From: Enterococcus saigonensis
GTDB lineage: Bacteria; Bacillota; Bacilli; Lactobacillales; Enterococcaceae
Reading direction: 5' to 3'
DNA length: 64,000 nt
Assembly (NCBI RefSeq): GCF_011397115.1
Contig: NZ_AP022822.1
Location: 1,431,501-1,495,500 of the forward strand
Shown here: positions 1 to 10,238 of the stretch, piece after piece
Numbering within the stretch: position 1 is the first letter of the stretch
How the letters are laid out: each line of letters starts with the position of its first letter
Position numbers and translations under genes: made by a program
The notes under the pieces: model-generated
What the model saw: the letters and a program-made list of their open reading frames with translations, nothing else
What the model was told of the DNA's origin: nothing
Database searches by the model: none

Positions 1-752
<752 letters not shown>

Positions 753-2993
753 CTAAATTTTTTCAATCGGGGCAAAAGCTGCTAGAAGACGCTTAATTCC
801 TTGTTCTGGAAAAGCAACATCTAACTCAATATCTTTTGAGGCACCATTTGCTTTCACAACAGTTCCGATTCCCCATTTCTTGTGACGTAATTTATCACCC
901 ACTCGCCACGCTGCTTGTTCACCGCCAGTGCCTTGTTTTGCACTCACACCTGAAATGGAAGGTTGTTGATAATTTCGTGTTGCTTGAGCCTTTCGACCAG
1001 AAAAAGGACGACTATTGGTAGGTTGTGCAACTTGACCGCTTTTTTGCAATAAATCTTCTTCAATTTCCTCTACAAAACGAGAGGGCCGATTGTATTGAGT
1101 TTTACCATAGAGTGTTCGGGTAAAGGCATTGGTTAAGTACAATTCTTCTTCAGCTCTAGTGATTCCTACGTAGGCTAAGCGTCGTTCTTCTTCAAGTTCG
1201 CTTTCTTCCATTAACGCTCGCGATAATGGAAATACACCTTCTTCTAAGCCGATTAAAAAGACAACTGGAAATTCCAATCCTTTAGCAGCATGAAGCGTCA
1301 TTAAGGTAACTTGACTATTTGATTCTTCAAAACTATCCACGTCTGACAATAAAGCTAGATCATTTAAAAAGACAGATAATTTATCAGCCGCATTTTCCAA
1401 ATCTTCGCTATTTTCTCGTTCATAATTTTTATCAAATTCCTGTGTTACAGTCAAAAACTCTTCCAAGTTTTCTAAACGATTTTGAGACTCCAAAGTATTT
1501 TGTCGTTTTAATTCATCTTCGTAGCCACTTTTTGCTAAGACTTCTTTTGTCAATTCAGTCACTGTTAAAAAGGAGCGCATTTTTTGAAAGTTAGCGATAA
1601 GTTCTGCAAAAGCTTCCAACTCTTTGCCAGCCTTACCGCTAATGTTAGCTAGTGCTGCATTTGTCGCCGCTTCTAAAAGCGAAAAACCATGAAGATTGCC
1701 AAATTGCCGTAATTTTTCTAGTGAAGTAGCACCAATACCTCGTTTAGGAACATTCACAATTCGTTCAAAACTTAACGAATCAGCTGGATTTGCAATGACT
1801 TGTAAATAGGCCAGAATGTCTTTAATTTCTTTGCGATCGTAGAACTTATGCCCTCCCACCATCTTATAGGGAATATTTGATTTCAATAATGTTTCTTCTA
1901 CTACACGAGATTGGGCATTTGTCCGATATAAAATAGCAAAATCACCATAATCACGTTGTTGCTCACGACGTTTTTGTTGCATTTCACTTATGATAAACCG
2001 GGCTTCATCTCGCTCATTATCACCACGATAATACGTGATTTTTTCCCCTAAATCATTTTCTGTCCAAAGTTTTTTTTCCTTACGATTTTGATTATTTTGA
2101 ATCACTTGGTTCGCAGCATTTAAAATATTCTGAGTCGAGCGATAATTTTGCTCTAATAAAATGACCTTAGCATCAGGATAATCTTTTTCAAAATCTAAGA
2201 TATTCTGCATGTCGGCTCCACGCCAACCGTAAATACTTTGATCTGCATCTCCGACAACACATAAATTACGAAAACGCGCAGCTAACATATTCACTAATGT
2301 ATATTGGGCATGGTTTGTATCTTGATATTCATCGACATGGATATAATGAAATTTGTTTTGATAATACTGTAATGATTCTGGATGCTCATTAAATAAGCGA
2401 ATGGTGTTCATAATCAAATCATCAAAATCCATACATTCATTAACTCTTAGCTCTTGCTGGTACATGTCATAACAACGAGCAACTATTTCTTCAAAAAAAG
2501 CGCCCTGTTGTGCTTCATAGTCACTGGGGGTTAAAAGTGCATTTTTCGCATTTGAAATAGCTGCTAAAATAGAACGAGGATCATATTTTTTGGGATCGAT
2601 GTTTAATTCTTTTAAAACACGCTTCATTAAGGTCAATTGCTCAGAGCCATCTATGATGGTAAAATTCCGTGAGTAACCAATATAATCTACCTCACGCCGT
2701 AATATACGTACACACATTGAATGGAAAGTAGAAACCCAGACATCTTCTCCACCAGCCGGGATAATCTTATTAACACGTTCTTTCATTTCTTTTGCCGCTT
2801 TATTTGTAAACGTGATCGCTAAAATATTCCAAGGATTCACTTCTTTTTCCTCAATTAAATACGCAATTCTATGCGTCAACACGCGTGTTTTACCACTTCC
2901 GGCCCCTGCCATAAGCAATAAGGGTCCTTCTGTTTTTTTTACCGCTTCTTTTTGACGAGGATTCATTCCCTCTAATAATGGATTGGGTGACAC
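753..2993 (-). CDS. pcrA: ATP-dependent DNA helicase PcrA (UvrD/Rep family)
   Basis: 3'-5' superfamily 1 helicase acting in repair, in clearing stalled forks and RecA filaments, and in plasmid replication. The 746-residue product has the full motif set: Q motif MNPRQKEAV, Walker A GAGSGKT (about residues 30-36), motif II DEYQDTN, motif [16 protein letters not shown], motif IV EQNYRST, motif [12 protein letters not shown] and motif [11 protein letters not shown]. The C-terminal tail [14 protein letters not shown] is the RNA-polymerase/DNA-binding Tudor-like element of Gram-positive PcrA. The start is a GTG: it gives the family N-terminus [14 protein letters not shown] and has an AGAGG-type ribosome site upstream, whereas the ATG two bases before it is out of frame. 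A TATAAT with a TGC extension at 3026-3031 (complement) probably drives it with ligA. Confidence 0.97.
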   Translation of the reverse strand: MSPNPLLEGMNPRQKEAVKKTEGPLLLMAGAGSGKTRVLTHRIAYLIEEKEVNPWNILAITFTNKAAKEMKERVNKIIPAGGEDVWVSTFHSMCVRILRREVDYIGYSRNFTIIDGSEQLTLMKRVLKELNIDPKKYDPRSILAAISNAKNALLTPSDYEAQQGAFFEEIVARCYDMYQQELRVNECMDFDDLIMNTIRLFNEHPESLQYYQNKFHYIHVDEYQDTNHAQYTLVNMLAARFRNLCVVGDADQSIYGWRGADMQNILDFEKDYPDAKVILLEQNYRSTQNILNAANQVIQNNQNRKEKKLWTENDLGEKITYYRGDNERDEARFIISEMQQKRREQQRDYGDFAILYRTNAQSRVVEETLLKSNIPYKMVGGHKFYDRKEIKDILAYLQVIANPADSLSFERIVNVPKRGIGATSLEKLRQFGNLHGFSLLEAATNAALANISGKAGKELEAFAELIANFQKMRSFLTVTELTKEVLAKSGYEDELKRQNTLESQNRLENLEEFLTVTQEFDKNYERENSEDLENAADKLSVFLNDLALLSDVDSFEESNSQVTLMTLHAAKGLEFPVVFLIGLEEGVFPLSRALMEESELEEERRLAYVGITRAEEELYLTNAFTRTLYGKTQYNRPSRFVEEIEEDLLQKSGQVAQPTNSRPFSGRKAQATRNYQQPSISGVSAKQGTGGEQAAWRVGDKLRHKKWGIGTVVKANGASKDIELDVAFPEQGIKRLLAAFAPIEKI

Positions 2994-3136
2994 ATAACAA
3001 CATCCTCTCTAATTCAATCTTTTTAATTATAGCATTTTAGCTTCATTGGATAAATTGAAAAAGAAGAAATATTAGTTTTTTTATAAAACTGAATGAGCTA
3101 AAATTTAAGAACAATTTCTCGACCCTCAATATTTAT

Positions 3137-3165
3137 TTGTTCTCCTTAAAAAAATCCGCTATGAT
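3137..3165 (+). promoter_or_regulatory. Predicted sigma-A promoter of clc
   Basis: TTGTTC (3137-3142) and TATGAT (3160-3165) are 17 bases apart. The predicted start of transcription lies about 45 bases before the clc ATG. The call rests on consensus matching only. Confidence 0.5.
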
Positions 3166-3215
3166 AATAACGCAGTCTATTTTGACAAGTAGATGAATGA
3201 AATGGCGGGGTTAAA

Positions 3216-4742
3216 ATGAAAAATTTTTTTGATACGTTAGATAAAACAAAAATAAAATATATCGGAAAGGGAATTTTAGTTGGTAGTTTGGCCGGGATAG
3301 TTGTAAGCCTGTTTCGCCTTTGCATTGAAAAAATTGGTGAATTACTACCGATTATTTATCAACAACTGAAGCTGCAACCTATTTTCCTTTTACCTTGGGG
3401 ATTGTTCATGCTTTTATGTGCTTGGTTTGTGGGAAGATTGATAAAAAGCGAACCTAATATTAAAGGAAGCGGAATTCCCCAAGTTGAAGGACAATTAAAA
3501 GATGAGGTTTCTATTTCCTGGTGGTCAGTTTTGTGGAAAAAATTTATCGGGGGTATTTTAAGTGTCGGTACAGGCCTATTTCTTGGTCGTGAAGGCCCTT
3601 CGATTCAATTAGGTGCAAGTTGTGCTCAGGGTGTCGCCACAAAAATGAAAGTTGGCAAAAGCGAAGAAAAAATTTTATTATCTAGCGGTGCTGCAGCTGG
3701 TTTAGCGGCAGCATTTAATGCACCTGTTGCGGGATTATTATTTGTGGTTGAAGAAGTTCATCACAATTTTTCACCCTTGGTTTGGTTAACCTCTTTTGCC
3801 GCTGCCTTAATGTCCAATTTTGTTTCCTTAACTATTTTTGGACTCCAACCAGTGCTACATCTAGGTGATATTCCCTCTTTGCCTTTAAGACATTATTGGC
3901 TATTAATTTTACTAGGAATTGTATTGGGAATTTTAGGCCGCTTCTATCAAATTATTTTACTAGCGTTAGAAAAGTGGTATAGTTTTCTCCCTTTGCCATC
4001 TTATTTACGTGGTATTGTTCCATTTCTTTTAATCATTCCTATTGGTCTTTATTTTCCTTATTATCTTGGTGGCGGAAATCAGATTATCCTTGCTTTAGGA
4101 CAACACTCACCCACGCTAATTGCTTTATTTTGTCTGCTTAGTTTACGTTTTATCTTTTCGATGATTTCTTATGGTTCAGGTCTTCCGGGGGGGATATTTT
4201 TGCCTATATTAACTTTAGGAGCAGTAATAGGCAGTCTATTTGCCAATTTTTCTGTGATTTTCTTTAATTTAGAACCAACCTTTATTAAAGATTTTATCGT
4301 AATTGCTATGGCTGGATATTTTGCGGCTATTGGTAAAGCACCACTAACTGCTATAATTTTAGTCACTGAAATGGTTGGTTCCCTCGTCCATTTAATGCCT
4401 TTAGGACTAACTGCACTCGTAGCGTATGTTGTAGTGGATATTTTAGGCGGTGATCCAATTTATGAAGCTCTTTTAGAACGTCTGGTAAAAGGCAAAAAGA
4501 CACATTTAAGCGGACAACGAACAACGGTCGAAATTCCTGTTTTGGCTGGAAGCAAATTAGATGGAACTTTAGTCCGTGATTTTGATTGGCCTGACCATAT
4601 GCTTTTAGCACTTTTACATCGGGGCGATCGTGAAATTCTCCCTCACGGCGATACCGTCATGAAAATGGGCGATACATTAGAGATTTTGACTGATACAACC
4701 CACGCTGGTGAGATTATTCGTAAAATTAACGAGCAAATATAA
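3216..4742 (+). CDS. ClC-type H+/Cl- antiporter with C-terminal RCK_C (TrkA-C) domain
   Basis: Membrane chloride/proton exchanger, 508 residues. The three ion-path signatures are present: GSGIPQ (about 84-89), GREGPS with gating Glu126, and GSGLPGGIFLP. The internal proton glutamate of exchangers is also kept (VVEEV, Glu180), so an antiporter is more likely than a passive channel. Residues of about 430-508 form a soluble TrkA-C/RCK_C domain (VRDFDWPDHMLLALLHRG...GDTLEILT), an architecture common in Firmicutes; ligand binding there may gate transport. The gene stands alone, divergent from pcrA, and ends in a strong bidirectional terminator. The Gln in GSGIPQ, where E. coli ClcA has Glu, is common in this subfamily as far as I know. 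It could serve acid resistance or volume control; the substrate is inferred. Confidence 0.9.
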   Translation: MKNFFDTLDKTKIKYIGKGILVGSLAGIVVSLFRLCIEKIGELLPIIYQQLKLQPIFLLPWGLFMLLCAWFVGRLIKSEPNIKGSGIPQVEGQLKDEVSISWWSVLWKKFIGGILSVGTGLFLGREGPSIQLGASCAQGVATKMKVGKSEEKILLSSGAAAGLAAAFNAPVAGLLFVVEEVHHNFSPLVWLTSFAAALMSNFVSLTIFGLQPVLHLGDIPSLPLRHYWLLILLGIVLGILGRFYQIILLALEKWYSFLPLPSYLRGIVPFLLIIPIGLYFPYYLGGGNQIILALGQHSPTLIALFCLLSLRFIFSMISYGSGLPGGIFLPILTLGAVIGSLFANFSVIFFNLEPTFIKDFIVIAMAGYFAAIGKAPLTAIILVTEMVGSLVHLMPLGLTALVAYVVVDILGGDPIYEALLERLVKGKKTHLSGQRTTVEIPVLAGSKLDGTLVRDFDWPDHMLLALLHRGDREILPHGDTVMKMGDTLEILTDTTHAGEIIRKINEQI

Positions 4743-4750
4743 AAATAAAT

Positions 4751-4790
4751 AAAAAAAACGTGAGATTCAAAGAGAATCTCACGTTTTTTT
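4751..4790. terminator. Bidirectional terminator between clc and the NlpC/P60 gene
   Basis: A perfect 11-base stem (4758-4768 with 4774-4784, AAAGA loop) is flanked by a run of A on the left and T on the right, so it works on both strands. The TAA of the convergent NlpC/P60 gene lies in the T run. Confidence 0.9.
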
Positions 4791-6852
4791 ACTCTTGCGG
4801 AAATAAGTAAATCATCGAATACGGTGTACCCGAGAAAATGTTAGAAATCATATTACCCGCCAAAACTTGATGCCAGAATCGATTTTGATGACCATTATTC
4901 CCCCAAAAAATTCCGATATGACAGTCTGCACCATATTCTCCCCAACGTCCTTCGAGGTACAAAATGTCCCCTTTTTTAGCTCGCCCGCTTTTCAATAATG
5001 CGTTGATGGAGCCGTAAGTGTAATACTTGGAATTTTTCTTTAATGCATCCCGCCATAGCGTCGCATTAGCCGCACCGCCATACCCCAAGCGGGTAATGGG
5101 AGCTAAGTTTGCACCACTGTTACGCATCGCAGCTGCTACAAATCCCGTACAGTTCATGCCTTGTCCATATTGATTTGGACGTCCTTTTGGCTGCATAAAG
5201 ACTTCTTGGTTACTAATACCACCATAACCTAGCCCTCTATAACGTGTACCAACGTAAAATCCATTTTTTTCATTAGCTGTTAGATGATTCAAAACACGGC
5301 TTCTAGAAGTTCCTAAATACGCAGCCACACCTTTTTTAATCCGTATTGCAGCACTATTAACATAGCCTATCCACTTCCCTTTAGCAGTATAAAGAGTATA
5401 ATATTTCGCTCCGTTAAAATGTTGGTAATAACCACGAACTTGAACATTTTGATTAAAAACAGATGCTGTTGTTCCCCGTTTTCTAAAATTAAAGTCGTTG
5501 TACGTTGCGTAATTTCGAGAAATAACCACGCCGTCGTTTCCAAGTTTTTGATAGATTCCACCTTTACCGTTACCAGTTTTGGCACTAGCAGCATTTACAT
5601 ACCCCAACCATTTTCCTTTATTATCGTAAACTGTGTAATACCTTGCACCATTAAAATGTTCATAGTAACCACGAGCTTGGTATGTTCTTTTGTAGAGTGC
5701 CTTGGTTGTACGTAATTTTTTAAAGTCAAAATTACTGTACATCGCATAATTAGCACTAGTAAAGGTAATATAACGATTACTGCTTTGATAAATTCCACCT
5801 TTACCATTACCGGATTTCACAGTATCTTCTGGTACATAGCCAATCCATTTTCCTTTATTATCATAGACTGTATAATACTTTTTGCCGTTAAAGTGAAGAT
5901 AAAAACCTTTAGCTTCATACGTTTTTAAATAGTATGAATTTGTTTTACTACGAAAGGCAAAATCAAAGTTATTATAAATATCACTATTTAATTTTACAAA
6001 GGTTACATATTGTCTGTTTGCTTGATAAATTCCCCCAGCAGTGGTTTCTTTTAAGACCTTCTGATCAACCATCCCAATCTTATTATTATTTTGATCGACT
6101 AATGTGATGTAACAAGTCCCATCAAAATCCATATAATATCCTGTCGCCTTCAGTGTTCTACGCAAGATACTTTGCGTAGATTTCGGTGCAGATTGAAAGT
6201 CTGAAAACAAAGCATTTTTTTGTTCTGTTGCAACAAAATACTTCTTTTGTTCTAAAGGAATCTCTGATCCTTGCGAGAAACTTGTAGCAATAACATCACC
6301 CACCAGCACATAACCGAGATTACTGCGACCATCAGAAATTAAATAATAATCTTGATTATTTAAATTGGCAGTTTCAGTAACACGGTAGGTCTTATTTAAC
6401 CACTCTGCTTCGGGGGTTGTAAAAGCATTTAAATCAGCTAAATTTTGATAAATTTTTAAAGAAGAATGCTTATTTGTCAAAGTGACATATTCTGCTTTCA
6501 ATAAATTATTCCGAGTTAACTTTGCCTTTTTGTGGAAATCTTCTTCTGATTGCACCACTGCACTTTGAATAGTACTTGAATCTGTTCTCTCGTCGATTAA
6601 AGTTGAGCTGCTCTCGTTTGTTTCTTCTGTTTTACTACTACTTGTGTCTATTTCGCTTGTCTCTATCTCATTTTCTGCAGAACTTTCCCCTGTAAAACTT
6701 TCTGAAGTTGAATCAATTGATTCTGCGGTTGTTAGTTTAGTTTGACTGCTAACACTGCTTTTTGTTTCCGCCAAACTTTCCGCTACCGCTTGCATCGGCA
6801 CCACACCTTGCAAAATACACAATAAACCAAACCAAATCCCCAATTTTTTCAT
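4789..6852 (-). CDS. Secreted modular NlpC/P60 peptidoglycan hydrolase with repeated ~79-residue modules
   Basis: Predicted cell-wall gamma-D-Glu-diamino-acid endopeptidase or related hydrolase, 687 residues. Order: signal peptide (1-24, MKKLGIWFGLLCILQGVVPM then AxA), Ser/Thr/Glu-rich linker (about 25-110), a first SH3-like segment, about four modules of 79 residues sharing G(Y/F)Y-HFNG-YYT-YD-KGKW-GYV and GGIYQ, and a C-terminal NlpC/P60 domain. Catalytic residues fit: Cys568 (GMNCTGF), His645 (CHIGIFWG) and a third polar residue near His661. The modules look like SH3/GW-type wall-binding repeats. It lies 21 bases behind the alpha-amylase gene with its own GGAGTG site, so the two are probably co-transcribed. 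There is no LPXTG motif, so anchoring would be non-covalent. The substrate bond is not determinable here. Confidence 0.85.
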   Translation of the reverse strand: MKKLGIWFGLLCILQGVVPMQAVAESLAETKSSVSSQTKLTTAESIDSTSESFTGESSAENEIETSEIDTSSSKTEETNESSSTLIDERTDSSTIQSAVVQSEEDFHKKAKLTRNNLLKAEYVTLTNKHSSLKIYQNLADLNAFTTPEAEWLNKTYRVTETANLNNQDYYLISDGRSNLGYVLVGDVIATSFSQGSEIPLEQKKYFVATEQKNALFSDFQSAPKSTQSILRRTLKATGYYMDFDGTCYITLVDQNNNKIGMVDQKVLKETTAGGIYQANRQYVTFVKLNSDIYNNFDFAFRSKTNSYYLKTYEAKGFYLHFNGKKYYTVYDNKGKWIGYVPEDTVKSGNGKGGIYQSSNRYITFTSANYAMYSNFDFKKLRTTKALYKRTYQARGYYEHFNGARYYTVYDNKGKWLGYVNAASAKTGNGKGGIYQKLGNDGVVISRNYATYNDFNFRKRGTTASVFNQNVQVRGYYQHFNGAKYYTLYTAKGKWIGYVNSAAIRIKKGVAAYLGTSRSRVLNHLTANEKNGFYVGTRYRGLGYGGISNQEVFMQPKGRPNQYGQGMNCTGFVAAAMRNSGANLAPITRLGYGGAANATLWRDALKKNSKYYTYGSINALLKSGRAKKGDILYLEGRWGEYGADCHIGIFWGNNGHQNRFWHQVLAGNMISNIFSGTPYSMIYLFPQE
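5290..6180 (-). repeat. Coding repeat region: about four tandem SH3/GW-like modules
   Basis: Within the NlpC/P60 gene, units start near each GGIYQ and are 79 codons long (237 bases), for example from GGIYQANRQ to GGIYQSSNR. The middle two copies are closest to each other, sharing YYTVYDNKGKW and SGNGKGGIYQ/TGNGKGGIYQ; the outer copies have drifted. This points to past tandem duplication, and copy number could vary between strains. Confidence 0.75.
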
Positions 6853-6873
6853 TTAAATGCACTCCTCTATCTG

Positions 6874-8337
6874 CTAGTTCCAAATTTTTTCTGCTACGTC
6901 TTCGTTAACATATACAGATATCTGTCCGCCATTTACTGGGAAAATACCGCGACCATTGTCATCCAAAACAACACTAGTATCATTGTTTCTCAAAACATCT
7001 ACAAACGTTTTTCCAGCATGAATAGCACTAATTGTCATTTCTTTTTGATTAGCCTCAGAATCAGTTAAGATGACAGCAAAACCAGACAACTCTTTATCAA
7101 AATCTCCCGTATGAACCCAACCAATGCAGTTTGGATCATCAAAATAATCTATTTCATTACCATATGCCAAGTGTTGTCGGATTTTGAGAAGAAACTCAAG
7201 TTGCTCACCTACTGGTCCCACTTCTTGTGCTGGAATTCCGTATAAATCCCCCCAAAAAACAGTTGGTGTCCCAATTTTGCGCAATAAAATCAAGGCATAA
7301 GCATGAACTTTAAACCAACCATCAACCCAAGACTCCAAACTTTGGCCTATTTGCGTGTCGTGATTATCGACAAAAGTTACGGCATAGTCTGGTCTTGATT
7401 CAACTAAAGTCCCGGTAAAAATTTCACGTAAATCAAAGTTACCATTTCCCCGACTAGCTTGATAAAAATTAAAATGTAATGGCACATCAAATAAATAAAT
7501 GAGATTCCCAGAAGAATCAATATAGTTTTCTAACTTATCTAGTTCATCTGACCAGTATTCTCCCACAACAAAAAGTGGCGATCCTTTTTCTTCTCGTCGT
7601 TTTAATAGCCAATCTACAAAAAAATCAAATTGAATATGTTTTACTGCATCCAAACGGAAGCCATCCACATTGGTTTGATCTAAAAACCATTTTCCCCACT
7701 GATCTAATTGCTCAATCGTCTCTTCAAACGTCATATCTAGATTACAACCCATCAAATAGTCAAAATTGCCATTTTCAGAATCTACATCTGAAACCCATCC
7801 TTTATCGGCGAGATTAAAAATCGCATGATCCTTATTGTGCACATCATAATCAACTCCAGAAAAATTACGCCATGTCCAAATATAATCATTATACTTTCCA
7901 TTACGTCCTGGAAAGGTAAAACGCGTCCATGCCTCAATTTCTTCTTCATCACTAATTTGTTGATTGCGATCATCCCAACTATATTTAACAGCCGCAACCT
8001 TTTCTGTTTCATCCGCACCCATAAAGTGATTAAAAACAATATCTGCATACACTTCAATTTGATTTTCTTGTAATTTTTTTATCACAGATAGATACTCTTC
8101 TTTCGTACCGTATTTCGTGGGGACGGAACCTTTTTGATCAAATTCTCCTAAATCATATAAGTCATACGTGCCGTAACCAACATCATCTACTCCTGCGGAA
8201 CCTTTGGCTGCTGGAGGTAGCCACAAGGCGTTTATTCCTAGCTTTTTAAAATAATCAATTTCTGCTTCTAAAGACTTCCAATGACTGCTATTTGCTTCTA
8301 GCTCCCACTGAAATGCTTGCAAGATAGTTTTATTCAT
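6874..8337 (-). CDS. Cytoplasmic alpha-amylase (GH13 family)
   Basis: Hydrolyses internal alpha-1,4 glucosidic bonds of maltodextrins or glycogen-like polymers. The 487-residue protein has the GH13 catalytic triad: nucleophile Asp230 (GFRLDAVKH), acid/base Glu260 (VVGEYW) and Asp327 (FVDNHDTQ), plus region I (DIVFNHFMG). It resembles the bacterial liquefying amylases (GH13_5) but starts MNKTILQAFQWELEA with no signal peptide, so it acts inside the cell. The next gene downstream, 21 bases on, is the secreted NlpC/P60 protein. The 185-base region shared with fruR carries a possible cre, which would fit carbon catabolite control. Exact substrate preference is not visible. Confidence 0.92.
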   Translation of the reverse strand: MNKTILQAFQWELEANSSHWKSLEAEIDYFKKLGINALWLPPAAKGSAGVDDVGYGTYDLYDLGEFDQKGSVPTKYGTKEEYLSVIKKLQENQIEVYADIVFNHFMGADETEKVAAVKYSWDDRNQQISDEEEIEAWTRFTFPGRNGKYNDYIWTWRNFSGVDYDVHNKDHAIFNLADKGWVSDVDSENGNFDYLMGCNLDMTFEETIEQLDQWGKWFLDQTNVDGFRLDAVKHIQFDFFVDWLLKRREEKGSPLFVVGEYWSDELDKLENYIDSSGNLIYLFDVPLHFNFYQASRGNGNFDLREIFTGTLVESRPDYAVTFVDNHDTQIGQSLESWVDGWFKVHAYALILLRKIGTPTVFWGDLYGIPAQEVGPVGEQLEFLLKIRQHLAYGNEIDYFDDPNCIGWVHTGDFDKELSGFAVILTDSEANQKEMTISAIHAGKTFVDVLRNNDTSVVLDDNGRGIFPVNGGQISVYVNEDVAEKIWN

Positions 8338-8437
8338 TTTACCAACACCCTTCTACTTATGATTAAGCCAAAAAAGTTTACTTTTATCAATTGTTAACCC
8401 TTACACAGCAACAGTTTCATCATCATCACCGACTTTG

Positions 8438-8451
8438 TTGCTTCGTTTTGA
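8438..8451. promoter_or_regulatory. Possible cre (CcpA site) between alpha-amylase and fruR
   Basis: On the complement the site reads TCAAAACGAAGCAA, which agrees with about 12 of 14 positions of the TGNAANCGNWNNCA consensus. It lies 20 bases upstream of the fruR -35 box and about 100 bases before the amylase start. Motif matching only. Confidence 0.35.
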
Positions 8452-8471
8452 ATGTTTTTGACCGTTTATTG

Positions 8472-8500
8472 TTGAATTTGAAAGAAAAACATGCTACTAT
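8472..8500 (+). promoter_or_regulatory. Predicted sigma-A promoter of fruRKA
   Basis: TTGAAT (8472-8477), 17-base spacer and extended -10 TGCTACTAT (hexamer 8495-8500). The predicted transcript would start near 8507, at the GAAGGAGG ribosome site (8507-8514), giving a leader of only about 16 bases before the ATG at 8523. Confidence 0.65.
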
Positions 8501-8522
8501 ATGGTCGAAGGAGGAATTGTAA

Positions 8523-9278
8523 ATGCTTACAGAAGAGAGACAACAAAAGATTTTGCAACTCCTAGCTCAAAATAATATCGTCAAATTGCACGAATTAACG
8601 AATCTGCTAGATGCCTCTGAGTCAACGATTCGTCGAGACTTACAAGAATTAGAAAATAGAAAATTGCTAATTCGAATTCACGGCGGAGCAAAACGAGTAG
8701 GGCAACACATCAGTTTTGAAGCAGACATGCAGACCAAAACAAAAGAAAACGTTTCTGCCAAACAAACGATTGCTAAATTGGCAGTAAAACAAATTGAAAA
8801 AGATGACGTTATCTATTTGGATGCTGGTAGCAGCACTTTAGAACTTATCCCTCTGCTGCCAACTGGAACGCCGTTGAAAGTCGTAACGAATTCTGTTAAA
8901 CATGCAGCACAATTGATTGATTTAAATATTGATACCATTATCTTGGGAGGTGCTATTAAACTCTCGACCAATGCCACATTAGGAAACACTAGCTTAAAAC
9001 AATTAGTTGAGTTTAATTTTAATAAGGCCTTTTTAGGCATGAATGGCATTGATTTAACTGCAGGTTTTACTACTCCTGATCCAGAAGAAGCTATTTTAAA
9101 GAAAATAGCTTTGCAACAAGCAGAAGAAGGATTTATTTTGGCAGACCATAGTAAATTCAACCAAATTAGTTTTGCAAAAGTTGCACCACTCGATGCAGCT
9201 ACAATTCTGACGGATTACTGTCCTGAAGAACACGTAGAATTGTATCGTGAAGTCAAAATATTGGAGGCAAAAAAATGA
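8523..9278 (+). CDS. fruR: DeoR-family repressor of the fructose operon
   Basis: Transcription regulator of 251 residues with an N-terminal DeoR winged helix-turn-helix (MLTEERQQKILQLLAQN ... ASESTIRRDLQELE...IHGGA) and a C-terminal sugar-phosphate sensing domain (DAGSSTLELIPLL, TNSV, GG...NATLG, ADHSKF). It is the first gene of the fruR-fruK-fruA operon and overlaps fruK by 4 bases (ATGA). By family knowledge it represses the operon and is relieved by fructose-1-phosphate. The symbol rests mainly on context. Confidence 0.9.
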   Translation: MLTEERQQKILQLLAQNNIVKLHELTNLLDASESTIRRDLQELENRKLLIRIHGGAKRVGQHISFEADMQTKTKENVSAKQTIAKLAVKQIEKDDVIYLDAGSSTLELIPLLPTGTPLKVVTNSVKHAAQLIDLNIDTIILGGAIKLSTNATLGNTSLKQLVEFNFNKAFLGMNGIDLTAGFTTPDPEEAILKKIALQQAEEGFILADHSKFNQISFAKVAPLDAATILTDYCPEEHVELYREVKILEAKK

Positions 9279-10192
9279 TTTACACCGTAACGCTAAATCC
9301 CTCTATCGATTACATCGTCCATGTGGATGACTTAAAAATTGGTGAAGTAAACCGAATGAAAAAAGATTTGAAATTACCTGGTGGCAAAGGAATCAATGTT
9401 TCTCGAATATTAAAGCGGAACAAAATTGAAAATATCGCCTTAGGGTTTTTAGGTGGTTTTACCGGCACGTTTATTTCCGACTGGTTAAATCATGAAAGAA
9501 TTCAACAAAACTTCACCCAAATTACTTCAGATACTCGAATTAACATTAAGTTAAAAGCAAAAGCTGAAACTGAAATCAATGGATTAGGTCCTGACATTTC
9601 AACAAAAGATATTGGTGATTTAAAAGAAAAATTAAGCAATATTTCTAACGATGACATTGTTGTTTTATCCGGCAGTGCTCCTGCAAGTTTACCAAATGGT
9701 TTTTATCAAGAACTTGTTCAATTAGTAAAAGAAAATAAAGCAAATTTTGTCATTGACACAACTGGTCAAGATTTAATGGATGCTCTGGTTCATCAACCCG
9801 TATTAGTAAAACCAAATAACCATGAATTAGCCGAAGCTTATCATACTACTTTTAATACTGTTACAGACATCATTCCTTTTGGGAAAAAGCTACTGAAAGC
9901 TGGAGCCCAAAACGCCATCATTTCAATGGCTGGCGATGGCGCGCTACTCTTCACCAAAGATGGCGTTTATCAATCTAACGTTTTAAAACGTCCGCTAAAG
10001 AATTCAGTTGGTGCTGGTGATTCTATGATTGCGGGTTTCATTGGCGCCTATAGCAAAAATAAAGACGCAGTAAACGCGTTTAAATGGGGTGTTGCTTGCG
10101 GAAGTGCTACAGCATTTTCTGATGATTTGGCTCAAGCGGACTTCATTCAAGAACTATTAGCCGAAGTCGTAATTGAAAAAATTGCCGATTAA
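9275..10192 (+). CDS. fruK: 1-phosphofructokinase
   Basis: Phosphorylates fructose-1-phosphate to fructose-1,6-bisphosphate with ATP in the cytoplasm. The 305-residue protein is a PfkB/ribokinase-type kinase: N-terminal MIYTVTLNPSIDY, glycine signature GGKGINVSRIL (about 36-46) and C-terminal GAGDSMIAGF with catalytic Asp249. The position between fruR and the fructose PTS gene fruA separates it from tagatose-6-phosphate kinase (LacC), its closest look-alike. It overlaps fruR by 4 bases, which suggests translational coupling. Confidence 0.93.
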   Translation: MIYTVTLNPSIDYIVHVDDLKIGEVNRMKKDLKLPGGKGINVSRILKRNKIENIALGFLGGFTGTFISDWLNHERIQQNFTQITSDTRINIKLKAKAETEINGLGPDISTKDIGDLKEKLSNISNDDIVVLSGSAPASLPNGFYQELVQLVKENKANFVIDTTGQDLMDALVHQPVLVKPNNHELAEAYHTTFNTVTDIIPFGKKLLKAGAQNAIISMAGDGALLFTKDGVYQSNVLKRPLKNSVGAGDSMIAGFIGAYSKNKDAVNAFKWGVACGSATAFSDDLAQADFIQELLAEVVIEKIAD

Positions 10193-10238
10193 TTTCTGGT
10201 AAAAATAAGCTGCTGTTTTAATACAAAGGAGGAAAAAA

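Noticed and set aside
3469..3486. Gln in place of Glu in the GSGIPE motif of the ClC protein as a defect.
   Set aside because: GSGIPQ is common among Firmicute ClC proteins with RCK domains, and both key glutamates are present.
5367..5807. Overlapping open frames in other phases of the NlpC/P60 gene that look like repeated proteins.
   Set aside because: They are shadows created by the tandem repeat of the real gene; their sequence has no family character.
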